NCBI GenBank assembly: GCA_016212105.1
Contig: JACRHJ010000015.1
Span: forward strand, 1 to 64,000
Length of the DNA stretch: 64,000 nucleotides
DNA from: Nitrospirota bacterium
Lineage (GTDB): Bacteria > Nitrospirota > JACRHJ01
Reading direction: 5' to 3'
Both the position numbers and the translations under genes were made by a program. The notes beneath the pieces are model-generated. The model was not told the origin of the DNA, did no database searches, and was given only the letters and a program-made list of their open reading frames with translations. How positions within the stretch are numbered: the first letter of the stretch is position 1; each line of letters begins with the position of its first letter. Shown piece after piece: positions 1-7,263 of the stretch.

Positions 1-81
1 ACGAACTACGTGAAGGTCAAGGTCAGGAACGCGTCAGGAGGCACCGCGGTCGAGAGCTTCCAGACGTATACGGTGCAGTGA
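1..81 (+). CDS. 3' end of an unidentified protein gene
   Basis: An open frame runs in from the left edge for 26 codons and stops with TGA at 79-81. The residues are polar and beta-like (NYVKVKVRNASGG...). This is too little to name a family. It reads as the C-terminus of a secreted or extracellular beta-rich domain, which is inference only. A GC-rich hairpin at 121-140 follows it. Confidence 0.45.
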   Translation, partial: TNYVKVKVRNASGGTAVESFQTYTVQ

Positions 82-120
82 CAAGAGCAACAAGATAGTC
101 GTGAAGATTAAGATGCAGAC

Positions 121-140
121 GGCCCCCGGAAACGGGGGCC
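121..140. terminator. GC-rich hairpin between convergent genes
   Basis: A perfect 8-bp stem (GGCCCCCG / CGGGGGCC) with a GAAA loop lies between the plus-strand partial gene and the minus-strand nuclease gene. No long T-run follows on either side, so termination strength is uncertain. Its position between convergent genes supports a terminator role. Confidence 0.5.
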
Positions 141-158
141 GGTTTATAGTTGGTTCTC

Positions 159-1058
159 CTAATTCTGCTTTAACGGGGTTGTCAGCCAATAGTCCGGCAG
201 AACCTCCCGCTCAAGCATCGCCTCGGTCCCGTCGTCCAGGACGTCCATGAAGTCAAGCCCGGACATCCTCTCCAGGTCGTCCACGGAGACCATGAACCTG
301 GACAGAGGGGTGTTTTTGCGGATATTCTCGTTCGGCAGGACGAGGGCAAGCACCTCTACGCCGCTGCCGGACTCCGCGAGGATTACCTTGAAGAAGTGGG
401 TGGGCACGGCGACACGGCCGTCCCCTATCACCCGGTACCGGACATACCGCCCGCCGTCGATCGCTTCCTCAGGAAGGTAGAGAGGCCCGGTGTAGACGTA
501 AAGCCGCCTTTCTCCGGCCCAGTCGCGTATGCGGCCCTCGACGTCCGCCCAATAGCCCCGGTTAAAGCCCGCGCCGGCCTGAGGGGCCATGTTCGAGAGG
601 AAGAAGGTCTCGTCCATCTCGTCCCGGCTCTTCTTGTGGTCTCCGGCCGGTGCCATGTGCCCCCTGTCGAAACCGCTTCGCTCATAGTCATCGTTCGACG
701 ACCGGAATTCCACGGGGATGCTCGTGTCTACCCGGAAAGACGATTTTACCCGGGACGCGGAGCCTTTGAGCAGATCGGCGTCGAGAAGCTCGCACACCCA
801 GAACGGGACCCGGTTCCGGGCGTCGTAGGACAGGACGTAGCCGTCACGATAACGGATCATCGCCGTGCCGGGGTAGCCGTATTTCATGATGGGGTTCAAC
901 GTCTCAGGCCCTCTGACGTCAGGGGGGGCGAGGCCTGCCTGGATGGCCTCGTCTGGCGCGGCCGCCTGCCGTTCATCAGGCCAGAAAACGGTGAGGTTAA
1001 GCGCGAGCAGGACGATGATTATTATGAGTGCGAGCAGTACTGCCGTAGTGGTCTTCAT
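159..1058 (-). CDS. DNA/RNA non-specific endonuclease (NUC1 family), membrane-anchored or secreted
   Basis: This 299-residue protein is a sugar-non-specific nuclease of the NUC1 (Serratia nuclease/EndoG) beta-beta-alpha-metal type. The catalytic motif DRGHMAPAGD is at 131-140 with the general-base His at 134, and FNRGYW at 165-170 holds the Asn expected to bind Mg2+. A strong hydrophobic segment at about 6-25 acts as signal peptide or anchor, so the enzyme should work outside the cytoplasm, perhaps in extracellular DNA use or defence (inferred). The start lies one base after the stop of the upstream metallohydrolase gene, so the two are co-transcribed. No inhibitor gene is visible next to it. 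Confidence 0.88.
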   Translation of the reverse strand: MKTTTAVLLALIIIIVLLALNLTVFWPDERQAAAPDEAIQAGLAPPDVRGPETLNPIMKYGYPGTAMIRYRDGYVLSYDARNRVPFWVCELLDADLLKGSASRVKSSFRVDTSIPVEFRSSNDDYERSGFDRGHMAPAGDHKKSRDEMDETFFLSNMAPQAGAGFNRGYWADVEGRIRDWAGERRLYVYTGPLYLPEEAIDGGRYVRYRVIGDGRVAVPTHFFKVILAESGSGVEVLALVLPNENIRKNTPLSRFMVSVDDLERMSGLDFMDVLDDGTEAMLEREVLPDYWLTTPLKQN

Positions 1059-1059
1059 C

Positions 1060-1686
1060 TCAGTCCAGGAAGGGGTTCTGCTCCTTCTCGAAGCCTATCG
1101 TCGTATCGTCGCCGTGTCCGGGGTAGACGACCGTGTTGTCAGGGAGCGAGGCGAGCCGTACCTTCAGGGAATGCATCAGCGCAGTGTAGTCCCCGCCGGG
1201 GAGGTCCGTGCGCCCCACGGAGCCCCAGAAGAGGGTGTCGCCTGTGAATACCGCGCCCTCCTTCCTGGCATACACGCTGATTCCGCCCTTGGAGTGGCCG
1301 GGGGTTTCAATAACCTCTAAGATGAGTTCTCCTACCTTCAGCGTTTCTCCGTCCTTGAGGTAACCGTCGGGTTTAGGAGGCGGACTGACCGCCATGCCGA
1401 ACATAGCGCCCTGCGCAGCGGTCTGCGATAGCATGTCCGCGTCGTCCTTGTGGATGAGTACCTTCGCTCCGGTCCTCTTCTGAAGCTCAAGCGCAGCCCC
1501 GGAGTGGTCGAAGTGGGCGTGTGTAAGTATTATATATTTCAGCGTCAGTCCGCCATCCTTCAGGACTGCAAGTATCTCTGCTGCGTCGTCGCCCGGGTCT
1601 ATCACCGCGGCCATGCGCGTCTTGTCGCATCCAGCGACGTAGCAGTTCACTGCGAGCGCGCCGACGATTATGGTCTTCAGGATCAT
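1060..1686 (-). CDS. Metallo-beta-lactamase-fold hydrolase (glyoxalase II-like)
   Basis: This 208-residue single-domain MBL-fold hydrolase carries the metal motif THAHFDHSG (55-63), a later TPGHSKGG His, the bridging-Asp segment FTGDTLF and a terminal PGHGDDTT His. The length and motif order match the small glyoxalase II/YcbL-like group that hydrolyses thioesters such as S-lactoylglutathione or related thiols. The true substrate cannot be read from the sequence. It is the first gene of a two-gene minus-strand operon with the NUC1 nuclease. It has no signal peptide, so it is cytoplasmic. Confidence 0.88.
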   Translation of the reverse strand: MILKTIIVGALAVNCYVAGCDKTRMAAVIDPGDDAAEILAVLKDGGLTLKYIILTHAHFDHSGAALELQKRTGAKVLIHKDDADMLSQTAAQGAMFGMAVSPPPKPDGYLKDGETLKVGELILEVIETPGHSKGGISVYARKEGAVFTGDTLFWGSVGRTDLPGGDYTALMHSLKVRLASLPDNTVVYPGHGDDTTIGFEKEQNPFLD

Positions 1687-1734
1687 TGTAACCTCTTTAT
1701 GCTCTCTAAGGTTTGGTCCGCCCGCATGGATGGC

Positions 1735-2457
1735 CTACATGGCCGTCTTCACGTAATGACGGAGGAAAATGTCGCGCCAGTGTGTAAGCTCGTCCTCAAT
1801 TATACTGAACTTGGCCATGCTGCCCTTGAGGTTCAGTATGCTGACCGCGTTTACGCAGGAGTCCTCGCTCCGCACCATGTCCAGCCTGTCACAGAAACTC
1901 CTGTTGACGGTCTCTACGTCGTCCAGAAGCTTTACAAGGCCGGCCAGGTCCCAGTCCGGGGCCTCGCCTGACTTGTACAGGAAGTACTGAGCGAAGAGGT
2001 ACATGCTGACTATGCGGTACGTGGTCTCGTCCCAGAAAGAGAAGGGGAGGTGTGTCTCGACCATCGGCCGGAGCTTGTCCAGCACGGGACAGCCGCTCGA
2101 TACCATTATGATGCCCATCAGCGAACTCGCTACGCTCTGTATGGTGGTGTTCTTCAGGTACGTCCTGTCCCGGAACACTACCGAGACTTCCACCTTCTTG
2201 TACGATGTGATGTCCTTCAGGTAATCTATCAGTTCGACCAGGTTCACGGCGGACGGGCAGTGGCTGTGGGCGGACGGGTCTAATGTGCAGTTCGGACACC
2301 TGGACTTCCCCAGCTCCGCCCAGGCAGGCCTGGCGGCATCCGCCCGGGTGTGCATGAGCAGGGTGTCCTTGTCGAGCTGTATGTCGAAGTCCTTTACTAC
2401 GTACTTGGCGAGCCTGATGCGGTAGGATATGCTCAGCGTGTCACCAATATATTCCAT
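1735..2457 (-). CDS. DUF6901-type conserved protein
   Basis: The gene encodes 240 residues starting MEYIGDTLSISYRIRLA. The ATG at 2455-2457 is chosen because GGAGGA lies just upstream; a longer frame reaches 2538 but has no ribosome site. The pattern of a short beta-rich N-terminus, a CPNC motif followed by HSHCPSAVNLVELIDYL, and a helical C-terminus resembles the DUF6901 family as I recall it. Four closely placed Cys/His residues could bind a metal. No function is known. It is divergent from fur and has no obvious operon partner. Confidence 0.65.
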   Translation of the reverse strand: MEYIGDTLSISYRIRLAKYVVKDFDIQLDKDTLLMHTRADAARPAWAELGKSRCPNCTLDPSAHSHCPSAVNLVELIDYLKDITSYKKVEVSVVFRDRTYLKNTTIQSVASSLMGIIMVSSGCPVLDKLRPMVETHLPFSFWDETTYRIVSMYLFAQYFLYKSGEAPDWDLAGLVKLLDDVETVNRSFCDRLDMVRSEDSCVNAVSILNLKGSMAKFSIIEDELTHWRDIFLRHYVKTAM

Positions 2458-2639
2458 ATGTTCCTCCGTATGGGGATATGCGGCGGATTTCGAAAGTTCA
2501 TGGCTGAAATTATAATTCCGACTTAGCCGTCCGGTCAAGGGAATATCGCATCACATGGGATAATATGGGGGATGAGTCGGATATACCTCACCCGTCACCA
2601 CTTGGCCCCGTTCGGAATGACGGGGGATGAAAAATTCTC

Positions 2640-2668
2640 TTGACATGCGGCAGCCCCCCGTGATATAA
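2640..2668 (+). promoter_or_regulatory. Sigma-70 promoter of fur
   Basis: TTGACA at 2640-2645 is followed after 17 bases by ATATAA at 2663-2668 (TATAAA with an 18-base spacer is equally good). The predicted start point falls inside the Fur-type palindrome at 2667-2689, as expected for an autorepressed fur gene. Confidence 0.75.
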
Positions 2669-2689
2669 AATGACAACGGTTATCATTTT
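2667..2689. promoter_or_regulatory. Fur-type operator of fur
   Basis: A 23-bp palindrome is centred on 2678. Its arms AAAATGACAAC and AAAATGATAAC (the latter read from the opposite strand) agree at 10 of 11 positions. It overlaps the -10 element and start point. The core GACAACGGTTATC recurs in front of the porin gene at 7232-7244, which supports it as the binding site of the local Fur protein. Confidence 0.75.
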
Positions 2690-2756
2690 CAGGTCAGCGG
2701 GTTCCGGCAAGCGGTCATTTGTTTGGGGCAGGCCGGTGGCAGGTACAGGGGTTAAG

Positions 2757-3188
2757 ATGGCGAACAAGATAGCGGACCTAAACAGGTACATAGCCAAGAA
2801 GGGGCTGAAGGTCACCCGCCAGAGGGAGGCGGTGGCCGAGGTCTTCTTCGCCGAGAAGGGGCACATCTCCGCCGAGGAGCTGTACATGAAGGTAGCGAAG
2901 TCCCACCCCGGCATAGGCCTCACGACGGTCTACAGGACGCTGAAGCTCCTGACGGAGGCCGGCCTTGCCAAGGAGAGGCGTTTTGGCGAGCCTCAGGGCG
3001 TGTATGAGAAGGAAGACGAGGACAGGCACCACGACCACCTGATATGCACCCGCTGCGGCAAGATAGTCGAGTTCAAGGAGCCGTCCATCGAGGAGATGCA
3101 GGAGGACGTTGCAAGGCGCTACGGCTTCGTCGTCACCGACCACAAGATGGAACTCTACGGGCTTTGCAGGACGTGCAGCACCGCCTGA
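2757..3188 (+). CDS. fur: Fur-family iron-responsive repressor
   Basis: This 143-residue Fur-family regulator represses target promoters when bound to Fe2+. The winged helix lies around residues 15-85 (GLTTVYRTL recognition region at 54-62). The metal region is HHDH at 91-94 followed by C97/C100, and C137/C140 form the second structural zinc pair. The ATG at 2757 is preferred over the frame's earlier start at 2670, which lies inside the promoter and operator; AGGGG sits just upstream of 2757. The gene heads a feoB-containing cluster and is probably autoregulated. Zur or PerR identity is less likely given the feoB linkage. Confidence 0.9.
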   Translation: MANKIADLNRYIAKKGLKVTRQREAVAEVFFAEKGHISAEELYMKVAKSHPGIGLTTVYRTLKLLTEAGLAKERRFGEPQGVYEKEDEDRHHDHLICTRCGKIVEFKEPSIEEMQEDVARRYGFVVTDHKMELYGLCRTCSTA

Positions 3189-3200
3189 TTTTTTACGGGC

Positions 3201-3220
3201 AATGATGATAATGACATTCA
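3201..3220. promoter_or_regulatory. Degenerate Fur-box-like site before feoB
   Basis: The segment contains TGATAAT followed one base later by ACATTCA, a poor partial inverted repeat (about 4 of 7 positions). It resembles a decayed Fur box. Its place just upstream of feoB supports it, but the match alone does not. Confidence 0.4.
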
Positions 3221-3258
3221 GATTCGCGCAGTACGAAAGGCAAGGGTAGCAAGGCAAC

Positions 3259-5211
3259 ATGGTCGCACAGAAGCTCAAAAAACTGCTCCTCATAGGCAAC
3301 CCGAACGTCGGCAAGAGCGTCCTGTTCGGACAGCTCACCGGCAAATACGTCACGGTATCGAACTACCCCGGCACGTCCGTCGAGGTGACATACGGCAACG
3401 CGTCGATAAAGGGCGAGCAGTTCACTGTCGTGGACACGCCAGGGATAAACAGCCTGCTGCCGATGTCCGAGGACGAGGTCGTGACCCGCGACATGCTGCT
3501 CACGGAGGACTTCGACCACGTACTTCAGGTCGCGGACACCAAGAACCTCCGCCGTTCGCTCGTCATCAGCCTCCAGCTCGCCGAGATGGGCGTGCCGTTT
3601 TCGATGGCGCTGAACATGGCTGACGAGGCGGAGGACGCTGGTATAGAGACAGACTTCGCCGCGCTCGGCAGGCTCACCGGGGTCGAGACGGTCAGCACGG
3701 TAGCGACCCGCAGGAAGGGGATGGGGAAGCTCCGCGAGGTAGTCACGAAGACCCGCCCGTCCTGCCTGAATATCGAGTACGACGACAGGGTGGAGATGGG
3801 CGTGGCGCGCATCTCTAACCTCCTTCCCGACTCGCGGATATCGAGGCGTTCCGTCGCCCTGATGCTCCTTGGCGGCGATACATCTCTTCGTGGCTGGCTG
3901 CACTCCGTCGTGTCCGACGAGGCCATCGAGGCCATCGAGGCTATAGTAAAGGAGGCGCAGTCCGCCTCGCGGGAACCGCTCGGCTACGTCATCAACCGTG
4001 TGCGTCTGACCGCGGTGGACAAGGTGGTATCCGCCTGCCAGAGGAAGGTGGCCTCGCACGGGACCGGCTGGCGCAGGAGGCTCGGCGACGCGACGATGCA
4101 CCCGATGCTCGGCCTGCCGGTGCTCGCGTTCGTCCTGTACATGATGTACCAGTTCGTCGGCGTATTCGGGGCGGGCTACCTTGTGGACATGATGGAGGAG
4201 CACGTCTTCGGCGGCTTCATCAACCCGCTCACGACAAGGTTCTTCGACGCGGTCCTCCCGGTCGAGTTCCTCAGGGAGCTGTTCGTGGGAGAGTACGGCA
4301 TCGTCACGGTCGCCCTGACCTACGCAATAGCCATAGTCCTCCCGATAACGATGACGTTCTTCATAGCCTTCGGGATACTGGAGGACTCGGGCTACCTGCC
4401 GCGCCTTTCGATAATGCTGAACAGGATGTTCAAGACCATAGGGTTAAACGGCAAGGCGGTTCTGCCGATGGTCCTGGGCCTCGGATGCGCGACGATGGCG
4501 ACGCTCACGACGAGGATACTCGAGACGAAGAGGGAGCGGATGATCGTCACCCTGCTCCTCGCACTTGCCATACCCTGCTCCGCCCAGCTCGGCGTAATCA
4601 TGGGGATGCTCGCCGGCATATCGCCTGTGGGGACGTTCATCTGGGGCGGGACGGTGCTGGCCGTGCTCTTGTCCGTCGGCTTCGCCATATCGAGGATACT
4701 CAAGGGCGACCCGCCGGACTTCATCATGGAGATACCGCCCATACGCATGCCGAGGATAAAGAATATCGTGCTGAAGACGTTCGGCAGGATAGAGTGGTAC
4801 CTCAAGGAGGCTGTGCCGCTCTTCATACTCGGCACGCTCGTGCTGTATGCGGCGGACAAGACGCACCTGCTCGGCCTTATCGAGCGCGTCGCGTCGCCGG
4901 TGGTCGTCGGCATGCTTGACCTCCCGCCCAGGGCGACGCAGGCGTTCATCATAGGATTCCTGAGGCGCGACTACGGCGCGGCCGGCCTGTTCGCGATGAG
5001 CCGCGAGGGGCTTCTTACGCCGGTACAGGTGGTCGTGAGCCTAGTGACGATAACGCTCTTCGTCCCGTGCGTCGCGCAGTTTTTTGTTACAATAAAGGAG
5101 CGCGGGATGAAGTTCGCGGCGCTGACGGTCCTGTTCGTGTTCCCGTTCGCGGTACTGGTCGGTGCCGCCTTGAATATGACGTTGAAAGTGCTTGGCGTGA
5201 CACTTCAGTAG
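3259..5211 (+). CDS. feoB: Ferrous iron transporter FeoB
   Basis: This 650-residue inner-membrane Fe2+ importer has an N-terminal G-domain. P-loop GNPNVGKS is at 13-20, switch region NYPGTSVE follows, then DTPG, and NMAD as the G4-like motif. A helical spacer comes next, then a polytopic membrane domain from about residue 280 with the family's Gate repeats and a FLRRDYGAAGL segment. It is somewhat short for FeoB (often 700-780) but has no internal break. It lies 70 bp behind fur. There is no stand-alone feoA; the FeoA-like domain is fused to the regulator encoded next. Confidence 0.95.
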   Translation: MVAQKLKKLLLIGNPNVGKSVLFGQLTGKYVTVSNYPGTSVEVTYGNASIKGEQFTVVDTPGINSLLPMSEDEVVTRDMLLTEDFDHVLQVADTKNLRRSLVISLQLAEMGVPFSMALNMADEAEDAGIETDFAALGRLTGVETVSTVATRRKGMGKLREVVTKTRPSCLNIEYDDRVEMGVARISNLLPDSRISRRSVALMLLGGDTSLRGWLHSVVSDEAIEAIEAIVKEAQSASREPLGYVINRVRLTAVDKVVSACQRKVASHGTGWRRRLGDATMHPMLGLPVLAFVLYMMYQFVGVFGAGYLVDMMEEHVFGGFINPLTTRFFDAVLPVEFLRELFVGEYGIVTVALTYAIAIVLPITMTFFIAFGILEDSGYLPRLSIMLNRMFKTIGLNGKAVLPMVLGLGCATMATLTTRILETKRERMIVTLLLALAIPCSAQLGVIMGMLAGISPVGTFIWGGTVLAVLLSVGFAISRILKGDPPDFIMEIPPIRMPRIKNIVLKTFGRIEWYLKEAVPLFILGTLVLYAADKTHLLGLIERVASPVVVGMLDLPPRATQAFIIGFLRRDYGAAGLFAMSREGLLTPVQVVVSLVTITLFVPCVAQFFVTIKERGMKFAALTVLFVFPFAVLVGAALNMTLKVLGVTLQ

Positions 5212-5239
5212 CTATTAATCTGGCGGATGAACAAGCGAA

Positions 5240-5314
5240 CTTCCTGGGCCCCGTGTCAAGCACGGGGAGACACGCAAGTACCCGTCATTCCCGCGAAAGC
5301 GGGAATCCAGTGAC
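5240..5314. repeat. Two dispersed palindromic repeats after feoB
   Basis: Family F (CCCCGTGTCAAGCACGGGG core, 5252-5270) and family A (GTCATTCCCGCG...CGGGAATCCAG, 5284-5310) sit in the feoB/dtxR gap. Copies of F occur near 28775 and, inverted, near 53485. Copies of A occur in at least eight other gaps. Confidence 0.75.
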
Positions 5315-5358
5315 TTTGGTGTTTTCTGTGGTTGGTAAAGAAAGAAGGAGCATTTCAC

Positions 5359-6069
5359 ATGACGCACAAAAAGCCCGTAGACCTGGGCATCACGGAAGAG
5401 ATTGTCGACGAGTTCCTTGAGGCCCTCTGGCTCATCGAGGAGAAGACCGGCGTGGCATGCTGCGACCGCGCGAGGATCTCCTCGCTGGTTGTCGGCGAGG
5501 ACCTGGTGGAGAACGAGGAGAAGGCGGACTCGATTTTAGACCAGCTCGTCAAGTTCGGGTACATAACCCTTGCCGGCGGCAAGGTGGACTTCACGCCGGG
5601 CGGACGTGAGCGCGGCAAGAACATCATCCGCCGGAAGCGGTTGGCGGAAAAGCTGCTCGCCGAGGTGCTGTCCGTCGGGCCGAGCGAGACGAGGACGTCC
5701 GCGTGCCGCATAGAGCATGTCCTCTCCCCGGAGGTGACGGACTCGGTCTGCTCCTTCCTCGGCCACCCGCCGACCTGCCCGCACGGAAAGCCCATCCCGC
5801 ACGGGGACTGCTGCAAAAAGCTGGCCCACCACATGCGGCCGCTGGTCATGCCGCTGACGGACCTCGACCCCGGCAAGACCGCCCGTATCGTGTTCATCGC
5901 GCCCAGGGACCACGGCCGGATGGACAGGTTGTCCACGCTCGGCATAGTGCCCGGCACGGAGATACTTCTCCACCAGAAGCGGCCCGCGTTCGTCATCCGC
6001 TCCGGCGAGACGGAGCTTGCCCTCGACATCGAGATCGCCAGCGAGATATACGTCAAGCAGATAAGCTGA
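5359..6069 (+). CDS. DtxR/MntR-family metalloregulator fused to a FeoA domain
   Basis: The protein has 236 residues. An N-terminal winged helix (about 10-85) and dimerisation helices are followed by a Cys/His-rich segment CxxLGHPPTCPHGKPIP at 131-147 ending in CC, then a FeoA/SH3-like domain from about 165 to the end. DtxR proteins sense Fe2+ or Mn2+. The SH3-like domain is homologous to FeoA, the FeoB partner that is otherwise missing here. The start at 5359 has AAGGAG nine bases upstream. It follows feoB by 147 bp, with repeats in between, and ends at a strong terminator. Iron sensing is likely from context; Mn cannot be excluded. Confidence 0.85.
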   Translation: MTHKKPVDLGITEEIVDEFLEALWLIEEKTGVACCDRARISSLVVGEDLVENEEKADSILDQLVKFGYITLAGGKVDFTPGGRERGKNIIRRKRLAEKLLAEVLSVGPSETRTSACRIEHVLSPEVTDSVCSFLGHPPTCPHGKPIPHGDCCKKLAHHMRPLVMPLTDLDPGKTARIVFIAPRDHGRMDRLSTLGIVPGTEILLHQKRPAFVIRSGETELALDIEIASEIYVKQIS

Positions 6070-6078
6070 GAGTAGCCC

Positions 6079-6116
6079 GGCGCCGCTTTTTGCAGCATTG
6101 GAGGCGGCGCCTTTTT
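6079..6116 (+). terminator. Rho-independent terminator after the feoB-dtxR unit
   Basis: An 8-bp GGCGCCGC / GCGGCGCC stem (6079-6086 and 6104-6111) is followed directly by TTTTTC. It closes the fur-feoB-dtxR unit before a new Fur-controlled gene. Confidence 0.85.
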
Positions 6117-6129
6117 CTTGCCAGTGCGG

Positions 6130-6149
6130 TGATAATGATATTCACTGTC
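6130..6149. promoter_or_regulatory. Fur box upstream of outer-membrane barrel gene
   Basis: Positions 6131-6149 match the classical 19-bp Fur box GATAATGATAATCATTATC at 16 of 19 positions. The site lies about 70-90 bp before the start of the barrel gene at 6221 and just after a terminator, so it should sit in that gene's promoter. Confidence 0.65.
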
Positions 6150-6220
6150 CGTATCACATGTGAGGTTTGCAACCCGGCTGTTGAGATGGAGGCCCGGGTT
6201 TGTGCGAAAGGGGTAATGTT

Positions 6221-7162
6221 ATGAGGAGTGTGCTGCTTGCAATGGTATTGGTCGTGTTCGTGTTATCGGGCGTTCCCGCCTTCGCTAATGGCGGGGACGA
6301 GACGGATGGCTGCCTCAACTCCGCGATGCTTGCGAAGGCAGGCGTACTGAACGAGGCCGCGCATTTCGCGGAAGACTCTGTAACATGCGCCCGGTGCGGA
6401 ATGGAGTTCGCGGCTGGCCGGCACGGACAGCCGGCCGGCGCCGTTCCGTGCCCTTCCTGCGGCAATGAGGACGGGGCTGAACGCGAAGGTTCGGGTTTCA
6501 GTTTCGGCGCGGACATGGGCGTCTTGAACAAGTACGTGTCCAGGGGACTTACATACTCGGAGGACCCCGTATTCCAGCCGAACGTCTGGGGCAGCTACTA
6601 TGGGCTGACCTTAAACGTATGGGCGAACCTGGACCTCACGGATTACAACGGGATGGCGGGCGGTTTTTACGAGGTGGACTATGGCCTCGACTATACGGGC
6701 GAGGCGGGCGGCCTTGAATATTCCGCCGGGGCTCTGTATTACTCCTACCCGCGCATGGACGACGCGGACACCGTTGAGATATACGCAGGCTTGGGACTCG
6801 ACGCGCCTTTGCACCCGAAGCTGAACCTGTATTACGACTGCTGGCGCGGCGACGGTTTCTACGGCGTCTTCTCCGTCGAGCACTGCGTCGGGCTACCCTC
6901 TGTCCTGGGCTGCAAGACGGAGCTCGGCCTCGCGGCGCAGGTCGGGCTCGGCTCGAAGAACTACAACGTGTACAGCTACGGCTCGGACCATACCGCGTTC
7001 ACGGACTATGTCCTGACCGCGTCCCTGCCCGTCGAGGTCACCGAAAACATCTCGGTAACTCCCTCGGTCAGCTACTCCTCGGCGCTCGACCGGACGATCA
7101 GGAGCAAGATAGACAACGACGACGCGGTGATCGCGGGATTCGTCGTATCGACGAGATTTTAG
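6221..7162 (+). CDS. TorF/Gcw_chp-like outer-membrane barrel with N-terminal tetracysteine motif
   Basis: The protein has 313 residues with a signal peptide of about 22 residues (cleavage near AFA-NGG). A zinc-ribbon-like pair CARC (56-59) and CPSC (77-80) follows. From about residue 95 there is a beta-barrel (GVLNKYVSRGLTYS...) ending in an aromatic Phe. The barrel part resembles the TorF/Gcw_chp conserved outer-membrane family, whose role is not established. The start at 6221 is preceded by AAAGGGG. A Fur box lies upstream, so expression under iron limitation is inferred. The cysteine module in the periplasm is unusual and might bind metal. Confidence 0.7.
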   Translation: MRSVLLAMVLVVFVLSGVPAFANGGDETDGCLNSAMLAKAGVLNEAAHFAEDSVTCARCGMEFAAGRHGQPAGAVPCPSCGNEDGAEREGSGFSFGADMGVLNKYVSRGLTYSEDPVFQPNVWGSYYGLTLNVWANLDLTDYNGMAGGFYEVDYGLDYTGEAGGLEYSAGALYYSYPRMDDADTVEIYAGLGLDAPLHPKLNLYYDCWRGDGFYGVFSVEHCVGLPSVLGCKTELGLAAQVGLGSKNYNVYSYGSDHTAFTDYVLTASLPVEVTENISVTPSVSYSSALDRTIRSKIDNDDAVIAGFVVSTRF

Positions 7163-7173
7163 GCAGGTACCCG

Positions 7174-7211
7174 GCGCCGGGATACTTCGAATGCGGAGTC
7201 GGCGCTTTCTT
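7174..7211 (+). terminator. Weak terminator-like hairpin
   Basis: GCGCCG (7174-7179) pairs with CGGCGC (7200-7205) and an inner ACTTCG/CGGAGT stem extends it. TTTCTT follows. It overlaps the start of the next operator region. Confidence 0.45.
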
Positions 7212-7249
7212 GATAACCGTTGATTGAAAACGACAACCGTTATCTAAAA
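7211..7249. promoter_or_regulatory. Tandem Fur-type operators upstream of porin
   Basis: Two cores, GATAACCGTTGAT (7212-7224) and GACAACCGTTATC (7232-7244), have centres 20 bp apart, so they lie on the same face of the helix. Both match the fur operator core (one as its reverse complement) with one or two changes. They sit 15-50 bp before the porin start. Confidence 0.65.
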
Positions 7250-7263
7250 CAACATGGAGGTGC

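Noticed and set aside
396-1247. Plus-strand frame across the nuclease and hydrolase genes
   Set aside because: It is opposite two genes with clear catalytic motifs.
2670-2756. Upstream extension of the Fur protein
   Set aside because: The start would lie within the promoter and operator; the family start is at 2757.
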